From NCBI GenBank assembly GCA_002894685.1, contig NCRC01000011.1, positions 62,001 through 126,000 on the forward strand: a stretch of DNA of 64,000 nt, read 5' to 3'. Position numbers and translations under genes: made by a program. The notes beneath the pieces are model-generated. The model did not search any database. It was not told where the DNA came from and saw only the letters and a program-made list of their open reading frames with translations. The first letter of the stretch is position 1. Every line of letters begins with the position of its first letter. Shown one piece after another: positions 26,462 through 35,701 of this stretch. This DNA comes from Salinivenus lutea. GTDB lineage: Bacteria > Bacteroidota > Rhodothermia > Rhodothermales > Salinibacteraceae.

Positions 26462-26881
26462 TGGTTTGAATCACGAGCTACCTGAAAAGGACGACTACTA
26501 ACGGTGGGTCGATAAATGTCAGCGCTTCACCTGATGTCGGAGTGCCAGGGCGAGAAGTGCTACGATCGGCGGGGAGGTCACTCTTTGGAATACACTAAGT
26601 AGCCGAGGTCCCACGTCCTGAAAATCCGCCGACTGAACCGGTAAAAAGGTCGATTCGGCGCTCACGATCAGACCACGAGCCCAGCCTGACAGGCTCCCTG
26701 GTAAAAGTGCACTGGCACGGTCTCCTGAAATTGCTCCTTGAAAGACGTATCTTGACGTGCAGACAAGAATGATCCCGACGAGCCAAAGCGATACCGGAAG
26801 AGTCCACTCTCCTCACCCGCTTACCAGCGATAGTCTCTCATCAGCACAAACTAAATTCTACTCGATACTCTCGCTTGAGCT
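26462..26881. other. Intergenic region, no gene seen
   Basis: These 420 bases separate the TPR gene from the next gene on the opposite strand and so hold two divergent promoters. Frames on both strands are short and lack protein character. One short hairpin-like stretch, AGCCTGACAGGCT, is at about 26684. Confidence 0.45.
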
Positions 26882-27199
26882 ATGATCATTGAGGTCTACC
26901 ACCGGCAACACTCCCCGACCGGCGCCGGACATCAAGTTTTCGAGGAGCGGCCCGATGTGCCCTGGACCGAAAGGCAGTATGAATACGAGCGCTCGGCGAC
27001 CGTCGAGGTGCAGGCGGCCGGCCGCCGCGAGGCGCTCGGGCGAGCCCTCCGCCTAATGCGGCACAGGCCGTCGACGGCCGATTCTGGGGCCGCCCTCAAG
27101 CTTCACCGCGACAGCGTTCGGCGTTCGTCGATTGGAGACGTGCTTGTGGTGGGCGGGGCGGCCTACGAAGTGCAGGACGGAGGATTCGAGCAGATCTGA
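26882..27199 (+). CDS. Hypothetical protein, 105 residues
   Basis: A small soluble protein with a plausible alpha/beta pattern: an N-terminal strand (MIIEVYHRQHS), a helix (GRREALGRALRLMRHRP) and two C-terminal strands (GDVLVVGGAAYEVQ). High GC at third codon positions and a clean start support a real gene. No family is recognised. It stands alone between the TPR gene and the DUF2188-like gene. Confidence 0.65.
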   Translation: MIIEVYHRQHSPTGAGHQVFEERPDVPWTERQYEYERSATVEVQAAGRREALGRALRLMRHRPSTADSGAALKLHRDSVRRSSIGDVLVVGGAAYEVQDGGFEQI

Positions 27200-27349
27200 G
27201 AGCCCATTTCGACTTTCGGGGAGGGTCCCTGATGGAGTAGCCCTCCAACGCGTGTAGCAGACATCTACAAGCCCCGCCGTGCCTCTCGCGCGGCGCCCAT
27301 CGCGTAGGTCTGGATTCAGATCATTCCGAGATTTGGCAGGCGCCCAGGC

Positions 27350-27577
27350 TCACCCATCGGGCGGATGAGGATCATTTCCATGGCTATCAGAATCTTGAAT
27401 TGTGCCGTCTGAGCGGTGGATGACGAACTCGGTGTTCTGATTTTGGCTCACCCTACGGCCGTAGTCTTCCCCCTCAGCTTTCGTGTCGAATCGCCGTGAG
27501 GCTTCGGGGTCGCCGCTCTTTTTCACTTGCCATCCCCCGTCAGGGTGAGGTGTCAGGTGGTGTGATTCGTCGCTCAT
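27350..27577 (-). CDS. DUF2188-like small protein
   Basis: This 75-residue protein has the DUF2188 pattern: HLTPHPDGGWQVKKSG, then a segment RRFDTKAEGEDYGRRV and a strand EFVIHRSDGTIQDSDS. The family is widespread, small and of unknown function. The Asp/His-rich tail follows. It is in a sparsely coded stretch on the strand opposite to the restriction genes. Confidence 0.8.
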   Translation of the reverse strand: MSDESHHLTPHPDGGWQVKKSGDPEASRRFDTKAEGEDYGRRVSQNQNTEFVIHRSDGTIQDSDSHGNDPHPPDG

Positions 27578-28028
27578 ATCAGGTCAGGGGATTGATATGG
27601 AAAAGCTGCTTCAAACAACTCTTTGATTATTAAGGAACGGCAAATAAACATGTTTCGAACACATATAGCCTGAGTCAAGCATGGAGGGGTCTGTGGATAG
27701 GAGGCTGGTCTCAGACCGAGTGATAATCGCTCAACTCTCTTAGTATTATCCAGCCTGGTAAAGGTGTTCTCCACCCTGGGCCACGGACGCCGCCCATTCG
27801 GAGAGTCATTTTTCCAGCTGTCAATCTCACGCTGCCTCAGACTTGGCGACAAGAGGCGACGTCGGTCTTCTGAAGTTCAGGACGCTTTTTTCGGGCCGTA
27901 GAAAACGCTTTGCCTGCACTGTTCCACTTTGAAATTGGGGCAGCAGTTGTAGGCGTGTGCGTGTCCGTCGGATGAGCATTACCTTTGAAACGCATGGTCT
28001 TTTGCCGCGCGACGCCGATCCGATAAGC
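27578..28028. other. Intergenic region before the restriction gene
   Basis: About 450 bases without a convincing gene. The DNA is less GC-rich than its neighbours. The promoter for the restriction-modification pair must lie in its right part. Two in-frame starts for the endonuclease (27957 and 27972) fall here but would add residues unlike the family N-terminus. Confidence 0.45.
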
Positions 28029-28787
28029 ATGGCTTCTTCTCCCGATTCAGGAGGCGGAAATGGGCTCCCGTCCCTCGATAATCTCCCTCCGGAGATCGCC
28101 AGTGCTGTCCAATTCTACTGGGAAACCCGCCTGGGGCAGGCCGAAGACCAGCGCGCCTCCGATAACACGGCCCGCGGCCGACGGGCGGAAGTGCTGGGAG
28201 GGGGGCAGATGGACGGATTCGCTGGCCTCGTCGAGGACCTCCTCGTAGCGGAGGGCGTGCCCCGAGCGTCGGTCAAGCACGACTACCAAGCGACCTTGCC
28301 CGGCTTTTTTCGCCACGAGAAGGAATGGGACACGGCTGTCGTTTACGACGGAAAGCTTCTCGCGGCGGTTGAGTACAAGTCACAGGCCAGCTCCTTCGGT
28401 AACAACCTGAACAACCGGGCCGAAGAGGCGATCGGAAGCAATACCGACCTTTTGGAGGCCTACGAGGAGGGTGTGTTTGCGCCCTCGCCCCAGCCGTTTG
28501 TCGGGTACCTTATGCTCATGGCCGACAACGAGCGGTCTCGGGAATCGGTGGGGCTCCGAGAGCCCAACTTTGAGGCCGACGATGAATTTCAGGGAGCAAG
28601 CTACGCCCGCCGGGCGGAGCTGCTTTGCCTTCGAATGGTGCGAAAGCGGCTGGTAAGCGGAGCCGCCTTACTTATGAGCGGGCAGGAGGAAGGGCTTGAG
28701 GGTGGGTACAGCGAGCCTAATGAGGAGCTCCAGTTCGAGCGATTTGTACGAGAGCTTACCTCACACGTAGGGGCTCACGTGGACTGA
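28029..28787 (+). CDS. PaeR7I/XhoI-like type II restriction endonuclease
   Basis: This 252-residue protein matches the PaeR7I family, whose members cut CTCGAG. The catalytic PD-(D/E)xK core is visible as EWDTAVVYDGKLLAAVEYKS, giving Asp101 and Glu115-x-Lys117, followed by the family block SSFGNNLNNRAEEAIGSNTD. The start at ATG 28029 gives a normal length. The matching methyltransferase gene follows after 86 bases. Specificity for CTCGAG is inferred from the family. Intact CTCGAG sites are present in the window (for example near 32364 and 51806), so the host must rely on methylation. Confidence 0.9.
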   Translation: MASSPDSGGGNGLPSLDNLPPEIASAVQFYWETRLGQAEDQRASDNTARGRRAEVLGGGQMDGFAGLVEDLLVAEGVPRASVKHDYQATLPGFFRHEKEWDTAVVYDGKLLAAVEYKSQASSFGNNLNNRAEEAIGSNTDLLEAYEEGVFAPSPQPFVGYLMLMADNERSRESVGLREPNFEADDEFQGASYARRAELLCLRMVRKRLVSGAALLMSGQEEGLEGGYSEPNEELQFERFVRELTSHVGAHVD

Positions 28788-28873
28788 CGATCAGCCTATC
28801 CGACCCCGAGAACGCTAGTTCTGCAGGGCTCCCATACACACGGCATTCCATCTCACAGAGAATCCGGGTCCGC

Positions 28874-30280
28874 ATGAAAGGTCATCACCCTACGCCACCG
28901 CCTTTGGCCGAGCACATGGCCCGCCGTCTATTCGACGGCAATCCCCCTTCTGAGGGCGACCGGATCCTCTATCCGGGCTGCGGGGGGAAGGCGCCATTCG
29001 CTAAGGCGGTAGAAGCGATCTGCCAGGACGAAGGGTATCCTCTTCCGCAAGGCCTCGCCGTTGAAAACGATCCGGACCTCGCCAAACAGGCGGAGAACCT
29101 TAAGATCAAGCACCTCCGCCTACGGAAGGTGGACTTTCTCGGGCCGGAGATCGCCGAGGAGGGATCGTTCGACTATGTGTTGGGTAATCCGCCGTATGTC
29201 CCGATCGAGGGCCTCTCAGAGGAAGAGAAGGCGCGCTATCGCTCTGACTTTCGGGTCGCCAAGGGCCGTTTCGACCTGTATCTTTTGTTTTTCGAGCGAG
29301 CGTTGTCTCTCCTCGCGCCGGGCGGACGACTCGTGTTCGTGACGCCGGAGAAGTGGGAGTACGTCGAGACCGCCCGGCCGCTCCGCCAACTGGTAACTGG
29401 CAGGGGATCCGGGAGCGCAAGCTACCACGTTGAAGAGATCAACCACGTGGATGAAGATGCCTTTCCGCAGCTGACGGCCTACCCGTCGGTGACGACGATT
29501 CGGAGGATTGAGGACAACGCTGAATCTGTTAGTAGAACGACTCAAATCCGCACCCGAGACGGAACGAGTTACCAGACACAGCTTCCTTCGGGGGGGGAGA
29601 GTTGGGCGGCGGCGGTGCGGGGGAAGGAACTTTCGGGGATGGAGACGGGCCTTACCCTCGGGGACGTGACCGTTCGCGTGTCTCCGGGAATGGCCACCGG
29701 GGCCGACGCGGTTTTCGTGTTCGATAAAGATGAGGTGCCCGAGGGCCTCAGTCCAAAGTGGACGCGGCCGACGGTTTCGGGAAAGGAGCTTACCCACGGT
29801 GGCGCCTTGGACCCGCAAAGCGTCTTCGCCTGTCCCTACCGAAGCGATGGGACGCTTCCGGAGGAGAGTGACCTCGGGGCCTTCGGGGAGTGGGCCGCGC
29901 GGCACCGCGAGCGGTTGGAGGACCGGTCCTGCGTTCAGAAGGCCGGGAAGCGGTGGTACGCATGGCACGAAACGCCGCCAATGGAAGACATCCTTCGCCC
30001 GAAGATTGTCTTCAAGGACATTGCGAAGGAGCCGAAGTTCTGGGCCGAGCGCACCGGCGAAATTATCCCACGGCACACAGTGTACTACCTCGTGCCGGAG
30101 GAGGGCGTCTCATTCGACCAGCTCCTCAGCTACCTCAACGGCCCGGTTGCGAAGGAATGGATGGAGGCCCATTGCCAGCGGGCAGCAAACGGGTTCCTCC
30201 GGCTCCAGAGCCGGGTGTTGCGCAAGCTGCCGGTGCCGGTCGAGGTCGCTCGAGAGCGGCAGGGAGCGCTGTCGTTCTGA
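28874..30280 (+). CDS. Adenine-specific DNA methyltransferase of the PaeR7I-like system
   Basis: This 468-residue N6-adenine methyltransferase has the SAM-binding region ILYPGCGGKAPFAKA (about 31-45), an acidic ligand after strand 2 (LAVENDPD) and the catalytic NPPY at 105-108 (LGNPPYVP). A C-terminal target-recognition domain completes it, ending with RLQSRVLRKLPVP as in Eco57I/TaqI-like enzymes. It protects host DNA from the upstream endonuclease. The pair is a complete type II restriction-modification system. No controller (C) protein gene is seen, so timing control is unknown. Confidence 0.93.
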   Translation: MKGHHPTPPPLAEHMARRLFDGNPPSEGDRILYPGCGGKAPFAKAVEAICQDEGYPLPQGLAVENDPDLAKQAENLKIKHLRLRKVDFLGPEIAEEGSFDYVLGNPPYVPIEGLSEEEKARYRSDFRVAKGRFDLYLLFFERALSLLAPGGRLVFVTPEKWEYVETARPLRQLVTGRGSGSASYHVEEINHVDEDAFPQLTAYPSVTTIRRIEDNAESVSRTTQIRTRDGTSYQTQLPSGGESWAAAVRGKELSGMETGLTLGDVTVRVSPGMATGADAVFVFDKDEVPEGLSPKWTRPTVSGKELTHGGALDPQSVFACPYRSDGTLPEESDLGAFGEWAARHRERLEDRSCVQKAGKRWYAWHETPPMEDILRPKIVFKDIAKEPKFWAERTGEIIPRHTVYYLVPEEGVSFDQLLSYLNGPVAKEWMEAHCQRAANGFLRLQSRVLRKLPVPVEVARERQGALSF

Positions 30281-30333
30281 TCGTCGTCTGACTTTTAAAA
30301 CAGTAGAAGTCATCGCTGAGCTGGTGCTATACT

Positions 30334-31332
30334 ATGACTTCAAATGACACATTTCAGAGGCTTGAAAGTGAGCTCATTGAGGCAGCTTCACTCAGCGTAC
30401 GATTCGGACTCAGGGAAATTCTCCGACGACGAGACGAACCCGAAGAACCTGATTATGTCGCTGGGCTAGTGTGCGAATCTAGTCGGCTTTTGGGGGCAGC
30501 CTGGAACGAGATTTTAATGTCGCATGGGGTAGCTGTCTCCGTTCTTGGAGTTTTCTGCCACGGCTCTCCGATGGTCGCATTTCAAGGAATAGATGCCACA
30601 CACCGCGAGATTGGGGATCTGCTGATTGCCCATGTGCATCACGGAGAAGGTCCCAAGAGTCGCCGAGCAATATTACTACAGGCGAAAATGTGTGATGGGG
30701 AGCCAACGAATCTCAAAGATGATGGTGATAAAGAGCAGCTTCATCTATACGTTAGATGGCCTGAATTTACCTACACTCAACCGAGTAGGGTGGAGGGGGA
30801 AAAGCGAAAGATAGTTTATACCCCACATGCTGGGGCCCGATACCTACTTATAGATGATCTTTCTTCCTCAAGAAACTCCAGACTACGACCCAGGAGAGAT
30901 CCAGTGAGAGTTGCCCCCCCTGCTGAAGGGCTCAAAAGTAGATGGTCACTAGAAGAGGCGATGTACGGGCTATTCCTTCAACAAGCAGGACGTCCCTTTA
31001 GGGGGAAAAATACCCCCCACCAATCTGGTTGGGACAAAGTTGTATGGGACCTGTTACACCTAGCTACGAATAAAGCCTTCAATCGTCGAGGGGCCGGATA
31101 TCAAGATAGGTCTCGTTACACGGAGTCTGGAGTACCGGTCGACGGTGCCACTGTAAGCGCTGGAAGTGTACACAAAACTACAACTAGCACTGTCAGAGCA
31201 ATTCACGGGCCTGACGGCCAGTCTCTTTACAACCCGAACAGTGAGCCTCCCGAAGAACCTGTAGATCAGGAGGCTGATGAGCCTGCGGGACCATCGGTGA
31301 TTCTGATAGAAACCTCCACTGCTTTCGAATAG
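30334..31332 (+). CDS. Putative PD-(D/E)xK nuclease-like protein (QxK type)
   Basis: This 332-residue protein is not a known family to me. Residues 40-120 carry a pattern fitting a restriction-endonuclease fold: Glu49 (LVCESSR), GD at 94-95 (IGDLLIAHV), and a strand RAILLQAK ending in Gln116-x-Lys118, as in Mrr-like nucleases. The C-terminal 100 residues are polar and probably disordered. Codon use is more AT-rich than in the restriction-modification genes just upstream, which suggests separate acquisition. The trypsin-like gene follows on the same strand after 248 bases, so the two may be one system. The nuclease call is inference. Confidence 0.55.
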   Translation: MTSNDTFQRLESELIEAASLSVRFGLREILRRRDEPEEPDYVAGLVCESSRLLGAAWNEILMSHGVAVSVLGVFCHGSPMVAFQGIDATHREIGDLLIAHVHHGEGPKSRRAILLQAKMCDGEPTNLKDDGDKEQLHLYVRWPEFTYTQPSRVEGEKRKIVYTPHAGARYLLIDDLSSSRNSRLRPRRDPVRVAPPAEGLKSRWSLEEAMYGLFLQQAGRPFRGKNTPHQSGWDKVVWDLLHLATNKAFNRRGAGYQDRSRYTESGVPVDGATVSAGSVHKTTTSTVRAIHGPDGQSLYNPNSEPPEEPVDQEADEPAGPSVILIETSTAFE

Positions 31333-31502
31333 AAGGTTACGGTAGAACCACCCGCAGTTGGGTGATTTTCGAGGTCTCTCCCCCAATAGGTGGGTCCGGA
31401 ATCGGCTCATTCAAATCAAGCTGTTCTCTCTCATTGCTGGTCTAGACATCTGGGCTTGTACTGTGTAGAAAAGCTCTATCCCTGTAGTTTAGGGGACTGA
31501 GT

Positions 31503-31526
31503 CCGAATTCGCAGTGTCCAATTCGG
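31503..31526. promoter_or_regulatory. Inverted repeat upstream of the trypsin-like gene
   Basis: CCGAATT (31503-31509) and AATTCGG (31520-31526) are perfect 7-bp complements about 55 bases before the protease start. The site could be an operator. The surrounding 247-base gap holds no gene. Confidence 0.4.
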
Positions 31527-31580
31527 GGATGCTAAACGTCACCTGGAAGCAGTCTCACGGTACCAGATTTCGTATTAGCT

Positions 31581-32762
31581 ATGAACAGGACAGAACTGTG
31601 TCAGAAAGTTAGAGAGGCCACTAGGCAAGTCATGGTGGTCGGAGAGGATAAACTACTGGCAACTGGAACGGGTGTCACCATTGACAGTCAAGGGACAGTT
31701 CTTACTGCCGGACACGTTCTCTGCGACGATGGAGAATTTCGTAGTGAAAGAGTGCTGGTCACGACAGATGAAGGGCTCTTTCCCTACAAGCCGGTGCTAT
31801 CTGGTGATCTTGCATTTGAAATGGACCTTAAAGGTCTTTCCGGTTCTCTTGAGATTGACCTGAACATTCTTACCCCTCTCGTCCAGCTCTCGGACGCAAG
31901 CTACCTTCCTCTGTCCGGATCAGTGAGTGAAGTGGGGGAAGAGATGATCATGGCAGGGTATTCCGATGAGATTGTCTTTCAGGTACATCCAGACCAGTTC
32001 GTTGACCTTGATGCTTTTGAGGGGGAGGATCCCCGCACACGTTTAGAGAAAGAGATCTTCAGCGAGCGGTTTAAAGTAGAGATGCTGAAGCGGGGGATGG
32101 TTGGTAATGTCCAGAAGCTGTATCTAAGCAATGTAGATCTGGAGCGGGCAGGGATTGACGACAGTATCTCGATTGAGGGAGCCTACTACGGCATAGACAC
32201 TCATCTGACAGAGGGTGGAAGCGGAGGCCCTGTCGTGAACAAAAATGGTGAGGTGATCGGGGTTGTAATCAGAAGGTCCAAGACCGAGTCAGGAAACCGG
32301 TGGGTACCGTTACTTCCAGCCGACACAGGAGTCGTTCTCTCTCATCATCTCGCATCGTGGGCACTCGAGTACATGGGACTTCATCGAGAGCCTGACTGGA
32401 AACGCAGCTCAAGGCCTGGCGGCGGTGGAGGGACTATTCGTCCAGAGGACGTTGAATCCATGCCTCTGGGCCAAACTGTCGTTACTAAAAACGACAACAG
32501 GGCAAAGGTGGAGGTAACAAAAACAGGCCCCGGAGAGACGACGGTCGTCTACAGAGATCCCACTAGCGGGGAGGTTGTACTGCTTGCGCAGTGGATACCC
32601 AGAGACAGTGGTTTAGTGGTCGACCCCAATACCATCAACCCTTCATTCTGGACGCTGATTGTCGACGGGGAGGAGACCCCAGTCTCCAAGTTTGAGGAGG
32701 TAGCCAATTCGACCAGCACAGGAGCGGCCATCGATGGAGATGACAGAACCATCAAGCTCTGA
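31581..32762 (+). CDS. Trypsin-like serine protease (cytoplasmic, defence-associated type)
   Basis: This 393-residue protein has a chymotrypsin-fold protease domain with the triad His45 (LTAGHVL), Asp93 (LEIDLNIL) and Ser214 (EGGSGGPVV). There is no signal peptide, so it should act in the cytoplasm. After a Gly-rich linker (about 275-285) comes a C-terminal beta-rich domain of about 110 residues that I do not recognise. Cytoplasmic trypsin-like proteases are effectors or processors in several phage-defence systems. The neighbour is a putative nuclease. Its base composition is similar to that gene, which supports joint transfer. Confidence 0.85.
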   Translation: MNRTELCQKVREATRQVMVVGEDKLLATGTGVTIDSQGTVLTAGHVLCDDGEFRSERVLVTTDEGLFPYKPVLSGDLAFEMDLKGLSGSLEIDLNILTPLVQLSDASYLPLSGSVSEVGEEMIMAGYSDEIVFQVHPDQFVDLDAFEGEDPRTRLEKEIFSERFKVEMLKRGMVGNVQKLYLSNVDLERAGIDDSISIEGAYYGIDTHLTEGGSGGPVVNKNGEVIGVVIRRSKTESGNRWVPLLPADTGVVLSHHLASWALEYMGLHREPDWKRSSRPGGGGGTIRPEDVESMPLGQTVVTKNDNRAKVEVTKTGPGETTVVYRDPTSGEVVLLAQWIPRDSGLVVDPNTINPSFWTLIVDGEETPVSKFEEVANSTSTGAAIDGDDRTIKL

Positions 32763-32766
32763 CCTA

Positions 32767-33075
32767 TCATTTCCGCCGCTCCCCGTCGGGCCCAACGTAG
32801 CGGTAGAGCGTCGCCCGTGAAATATCAAACCGCTCGCAGATGTCCGAGGTGGAGGCCTCCTCGTTTTGCATAAGCGACTGCACCTGCGGGATTTCCTCTT
32901 CGGTGAGGGCCGGCGGACTCCCTCCTACCCTGTCCCACTCCCGGGCGGCCCGGAGGTCGGCCATCCACCCCACTGTTAGTTCGCGTTCGAACTCGGCGAG
33001 GCCCCAAAGGTGCGAGAGGTGAGCCTTCCCTGCGCGGTTGGGTATCGATTCCTTCGGTCAGGAAGTCGACTTATC
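32767..33075 (-). pseudogene. Remnant of a serine recombinase (resolvase/invertase)
   Basis: The last 68 codons (from 32973) encode the C-terminal helix-turn-helix of a serine recombinase: PALTEEEIPQVQSLMQ and DICERFDISRATLYRYVG. They are nearly identical to the end of the intact recombinase at 44821-45387. Upstream DNA to about 33075 still aligns with that gene but contains frameshifts and gaps, and the catalytic domain is lost. It marks a decayed mobile element at the boundary of the nuclease/protease pair. Confidence 0.85.
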
Positions 33076-33103
33076 TCCCGTTCTGCGGCAGGCGCTTTCC
33101 CCG

Positions 33104-33255
33104 CCTCAGTCCCCACGTCCGTGGGGACACCTTGGGGTTGGCGGGCCGCTCTGCTGCATCCCCAGATCTATCCCCGCTGACGCGGGGCTACCCTCACGGG
33201 TGCTGCAAGGATTTAATCTCAGGGGCTATCCCCGCGAGTGCGTGACCACCGGCCA
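33104..33255. CRISPR. Possible decayed CRISPR-like array (three degenerate units)
   Basis: Three related segments occur: CAGTCCCCACGTCCGTGGGG at about 33107, CTATCCCCGCTGACGCGGGG at about 33167 and CTATCCCCGCGAGTGCGTGA at about 33226. The first two are short palindromes (CCCC...GGGG) like type I-E repeats. Starts of the conserved TCCCC are 61 and 58 bases apart, as expected for 29-base repeats with 32-base spacers. The units differ by a quarter or more of their bases, and no cas genes are in the window. It could be a relic array or unrelated hairpins. Confidence 0.35.
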
Positions 33256-33456
33256 AGGTGAATGGTCTGCAGGTCAGTTACATTGCCTTTGGGTTCATTC
33301 AACACGGCCCCTACCGCTTCAGAAAGGGCCATTCGGGGTGAATGGTCACCGTCGGATGGACGTGGTGGACCAGATGAACGTGAGCTATTTGTCATGGGCC
33401 CGAGGTATTGTTTTGGTAGGGGTTGGCCTGAATCTTTTATAAACACCGTTCATCTG

Positions 33457-34125
33457 TCACTCACGACGCCCAACAGCAACCCAAGAATACCCCATCACAC
33501 CGTAGGACCGGTCTACAGGTGTTGTGTTGACCCTGAAGCCATCTTCCCAAATACTCTCAACCCTCACGGCAGTAAACCCATCGAAATAAGATCCAACGCC
33601 CCCGAGAGCTTCAATTGGGCTAAGAAATACAGCCGGTCTGTTCTCGAACGTTTGCTGGAACTCCACGCTGTCAGTTCTACCCATTTGTTCGGGGGATACC
33701 CTACCGTACTCGATTCGCAAGACCCGGCCGGTCGTGTCAGTCAAAGTAAGCGACTGCCGACCCACTCTGAAGGGGAGAAATCGAACAGCGCTTAGACGAG
33801 ATTCAAGTGTGTCGGCTGCACCACGTGCAGCCGTAACAATTCGCTGAAGCTCAGGGAGCCGCCGCTCGGTGGTCTCCACGACTCGTCGGGTAAAGTCTTC
33901 AGACCGGACAATCTCCCCGATCTTCTGTTCCGTTACCTCACGTGCTGTGCCTTCAACCGTGCTCTGAAATGTCCACCAGAGTCCACTACCCACAAGTAGC
34001 GACAGTACACTCGCCACAGCGACAACCCAAGTGACAACTGTACTCCTCAACTGCTCCTTAATCCGGAGCGTGATGTTCTTATACTCCTCTGAAGAAAGTC
34101 TTACCTCATCAGAATCGCTTTTCAT
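33457..34125 (-). CDS. Single-pass membrane protein with coiled coil and H-lectin-like domain
   Basis: This 222-residue protein has a charged N-terminus, one membrane helix (VVTWVVAVASVLSLLVGSGL, about 29-48), a coiled-coil stalk (about 60-110) and a C-terminal beta domain. The latter has VEFQQTFENRPAVFLSPI, a GF-strand and ends VMGYSWVAVG, a pattern like H-type lectins or phage tail-tip domains. If so it displays a binding head outside the cytoplasmic membrane. No partner gene is adjacent. A 263-base gap without a clear gene precedes it. Confidence 0.65.
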   Translation of the reverse strand: MKSDSDEVRLSSEEYKNITLRIKEQLRSTVVTWVVAVASVLSLLVGSGLWWTFQSTVEGTAREVTEQKIGEIVRSEDFTRRVVETTERRLPELQRIVTAARGAADTLESRLSAVRFLPFRVGRQSLTLTDTTGRVLRIEYGRVSPEQMGRTDSVEFQQTFENRPAVFLSPIEALGGVGSYFDGFTAVRVESIWEDGFRVNTTPVDRSYGVMGYSWVAVGRRE

Positions 34126-34389
34126 ACCGACTCAGCTCAAGGAAATCACTTATAAAAGAACCAGAAAGCTCAATCTAGGGCGTGCTCGTGTTGGGACGCA
34201 CAGGCCAACCGGAAGACACTCCGTAGCCTTGCCTCACGAAATGGCAGGTTATTCCGACGATTTCAGGTCTGTAGCGCCTTCTATGCCCCTGTCTTCGTTC
34301 GCACGTCCGCAACGCTTCTTGTGCCACGTCTCGTCCACGGTGGTCCGTGAGAAAAGAGTAAGTGGCTCCCATGAAGACAATACACTGAT

Positions 34390-35700
34390 TTAAAGTGGGA
34401 TCGCATTAAGCAGCTCAGAGGCTTTCCCATTCAGCTTAATTTTCGGGGAGAGTCCTTGAAGCTCCAAATCTCCATTGAAGCTATTTCGCAGGCCAAACTG
34501 CACGTTCAGCTTTGGCGAGATAGAGATGGAGCCTCCATATGAGACGAGCGTTTCGACTGGCCGGTCGCCCCAGCGATAACCTGTTTCCACGAAAAAGTTT
34601 GCGTCGCCCCCCCCGTAGCGAAGGTTCCCGCCGACGAAATACGTCTCAGCTTCTCCTCGGTCGATCGCCCGAGCTAACCCGCTGAAAAGCCAGTCCTCCG
34701 TTCCAAAACCTGTTGCGCCGTTGACCCAGGCGCCCCATCCAGCTGAGTCGAGCGAAAGGCTGTCCAGTTGCTGAACGCTCGCGGAGGTTGTGAAACCGTA
34801 AACTCGGCCCCCAGCCAGGTCGACTCGCGTATCGTTCCAGTGCTCCCTCTCGTACTGTTTCTTGATGGAGCGGAGGCGCTGAGCCGTCATCTCGGATACG
34901 TCCTTCATTGTCTGGTGAGCCTCTCGAAGCTTTTGGACGCGAGGTTCGAGCTCACGCTTGTTCTCCTTTGAGAGACTCCGATATGCTGAGACAGAGGAGG
35001 GATCAAATTCCCCAAACTGAGTCGCCTGATCCGCGAGCCGATCAATGGCTTGGCGCTGCGCCTCCGTGAGGGTGGTGTCCTTAAAGGCTCTGAACACGAC
35101 GTTATCGATCGTGTCTTGTGCGCGGGTTTGAGCCTCTGAGAATCCCAGAGTCCGAGAGAGTTGGTTCGTGTAACTGGTGTCCGCAACGGGATTGGATTCC
35201 TGGTACAGGGTTAGTTTCCCAGCGATCGAAAGAGAGCGGTTCTGGCCTTCTCCCACGGTTGCAGCTGACACGTTAAGCGTGGACAGTGACTGCATAGCCC
35301 AGGACTTTTTCCGGTATTCTGAGGCGCTCACGTTGCCGAAGCCGAAAAGCCAGACGGGCGCTGCTTCGATTGCGAGGTTGGAGGCGAGCTGATTTCCCTG
35401 AATGAGCCAGTCTACCCGAAAATCACGCGGGAAGTGGGGAGTGTGCACCGCCGAGGGACTAGCATCCAGAAACGCATACGCTGGCGCAGACGGGATCGAG
35501 TAGTCCGTTGCGCTCGCGATCGCCGAGCTCGTCTGGACACTTTGCTCCTCGGCTGACTCCTGGGCGACAGCAGGCAGACAGAACACCGATCCCACGCCGA
35601 ACAGAATAAGGAAAGATACGAGATAGGTGCCTATCTGACGGAGAATGATTTTCGTTATGAGGTGCCACGCCGAGAGGTCCTGAGCCAACTGAGCCGACAA
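34390..35700 (-). CDS. Exported beta-rich protein, fourth gene of the EEP operon
   Basis: This 436-residue protein has an N-terminal signal (YLVSFLILFGVGSVFCLPAVAQ) after a longer charged leader, a Ser/Ala-rich stretch, a helical middle (about 195-300) and a C-terminal region of alternating strands (YFVGGNLRYGGGDANFFVETG, VQFGLRNSFNGD) that looks like an outer-membrane barrel or a periplasmic beta domain. It starts one base after the upstream gene ends, so it is translated from the same operon. No family is recognised. Confidence 0.7.
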   Translation of the reverse strand: MSAQLAQDLSAWHLITKIILRQIGTYLVSFLILFGVGSVFCLPAVAQESAEEQSVQTSSAIASATDYSIPSAPAYAFLDASPSAVHTPHFPRDFRVDWLIQGNQLASNLAIEAAPVWLFGFGNVSASEYRKKSWAMQSLSTLNVSAATVGEGQNRSLSIAGKLTLYQESNPVADTSYTNQLSRTLGFSEAQTRAQDTIDNVVFRAFKDTTLTEAQRQAIDRLADQATQFGEFDPSSVSAYRSLSKENKRELEPRVQKLREAHQTMKDVSEMTAQRLRSIKKQYEREHWNDTRVDLAGGRVYGFTTSASVQQLDSLSLDSAGWGAWVNGATGFGTEDWLFSGLARAIDRGEAETYFVGGNLRYGGGDANFFVETGYRWGDRPVETLVSYGGSISISPKLNVQFGLRNSFNGDLELQGLSPKIKLNGKASELLNAIPL

Positions 35701-35701
35701 G

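Noticed and set aside
33219-33446. Open frames across the CRISPR-like region on both strands
   Set aside because: They follow the repeats and decayed recombinase DNA and show no protein character.
34126-34389. A possible transposase fragment (minus strand, TVDETWHKK-like segment near 34340)
   Set aside because: Only about ten residues resemble a transposase, and the rest does not continue in any frame; too weak to annotate.
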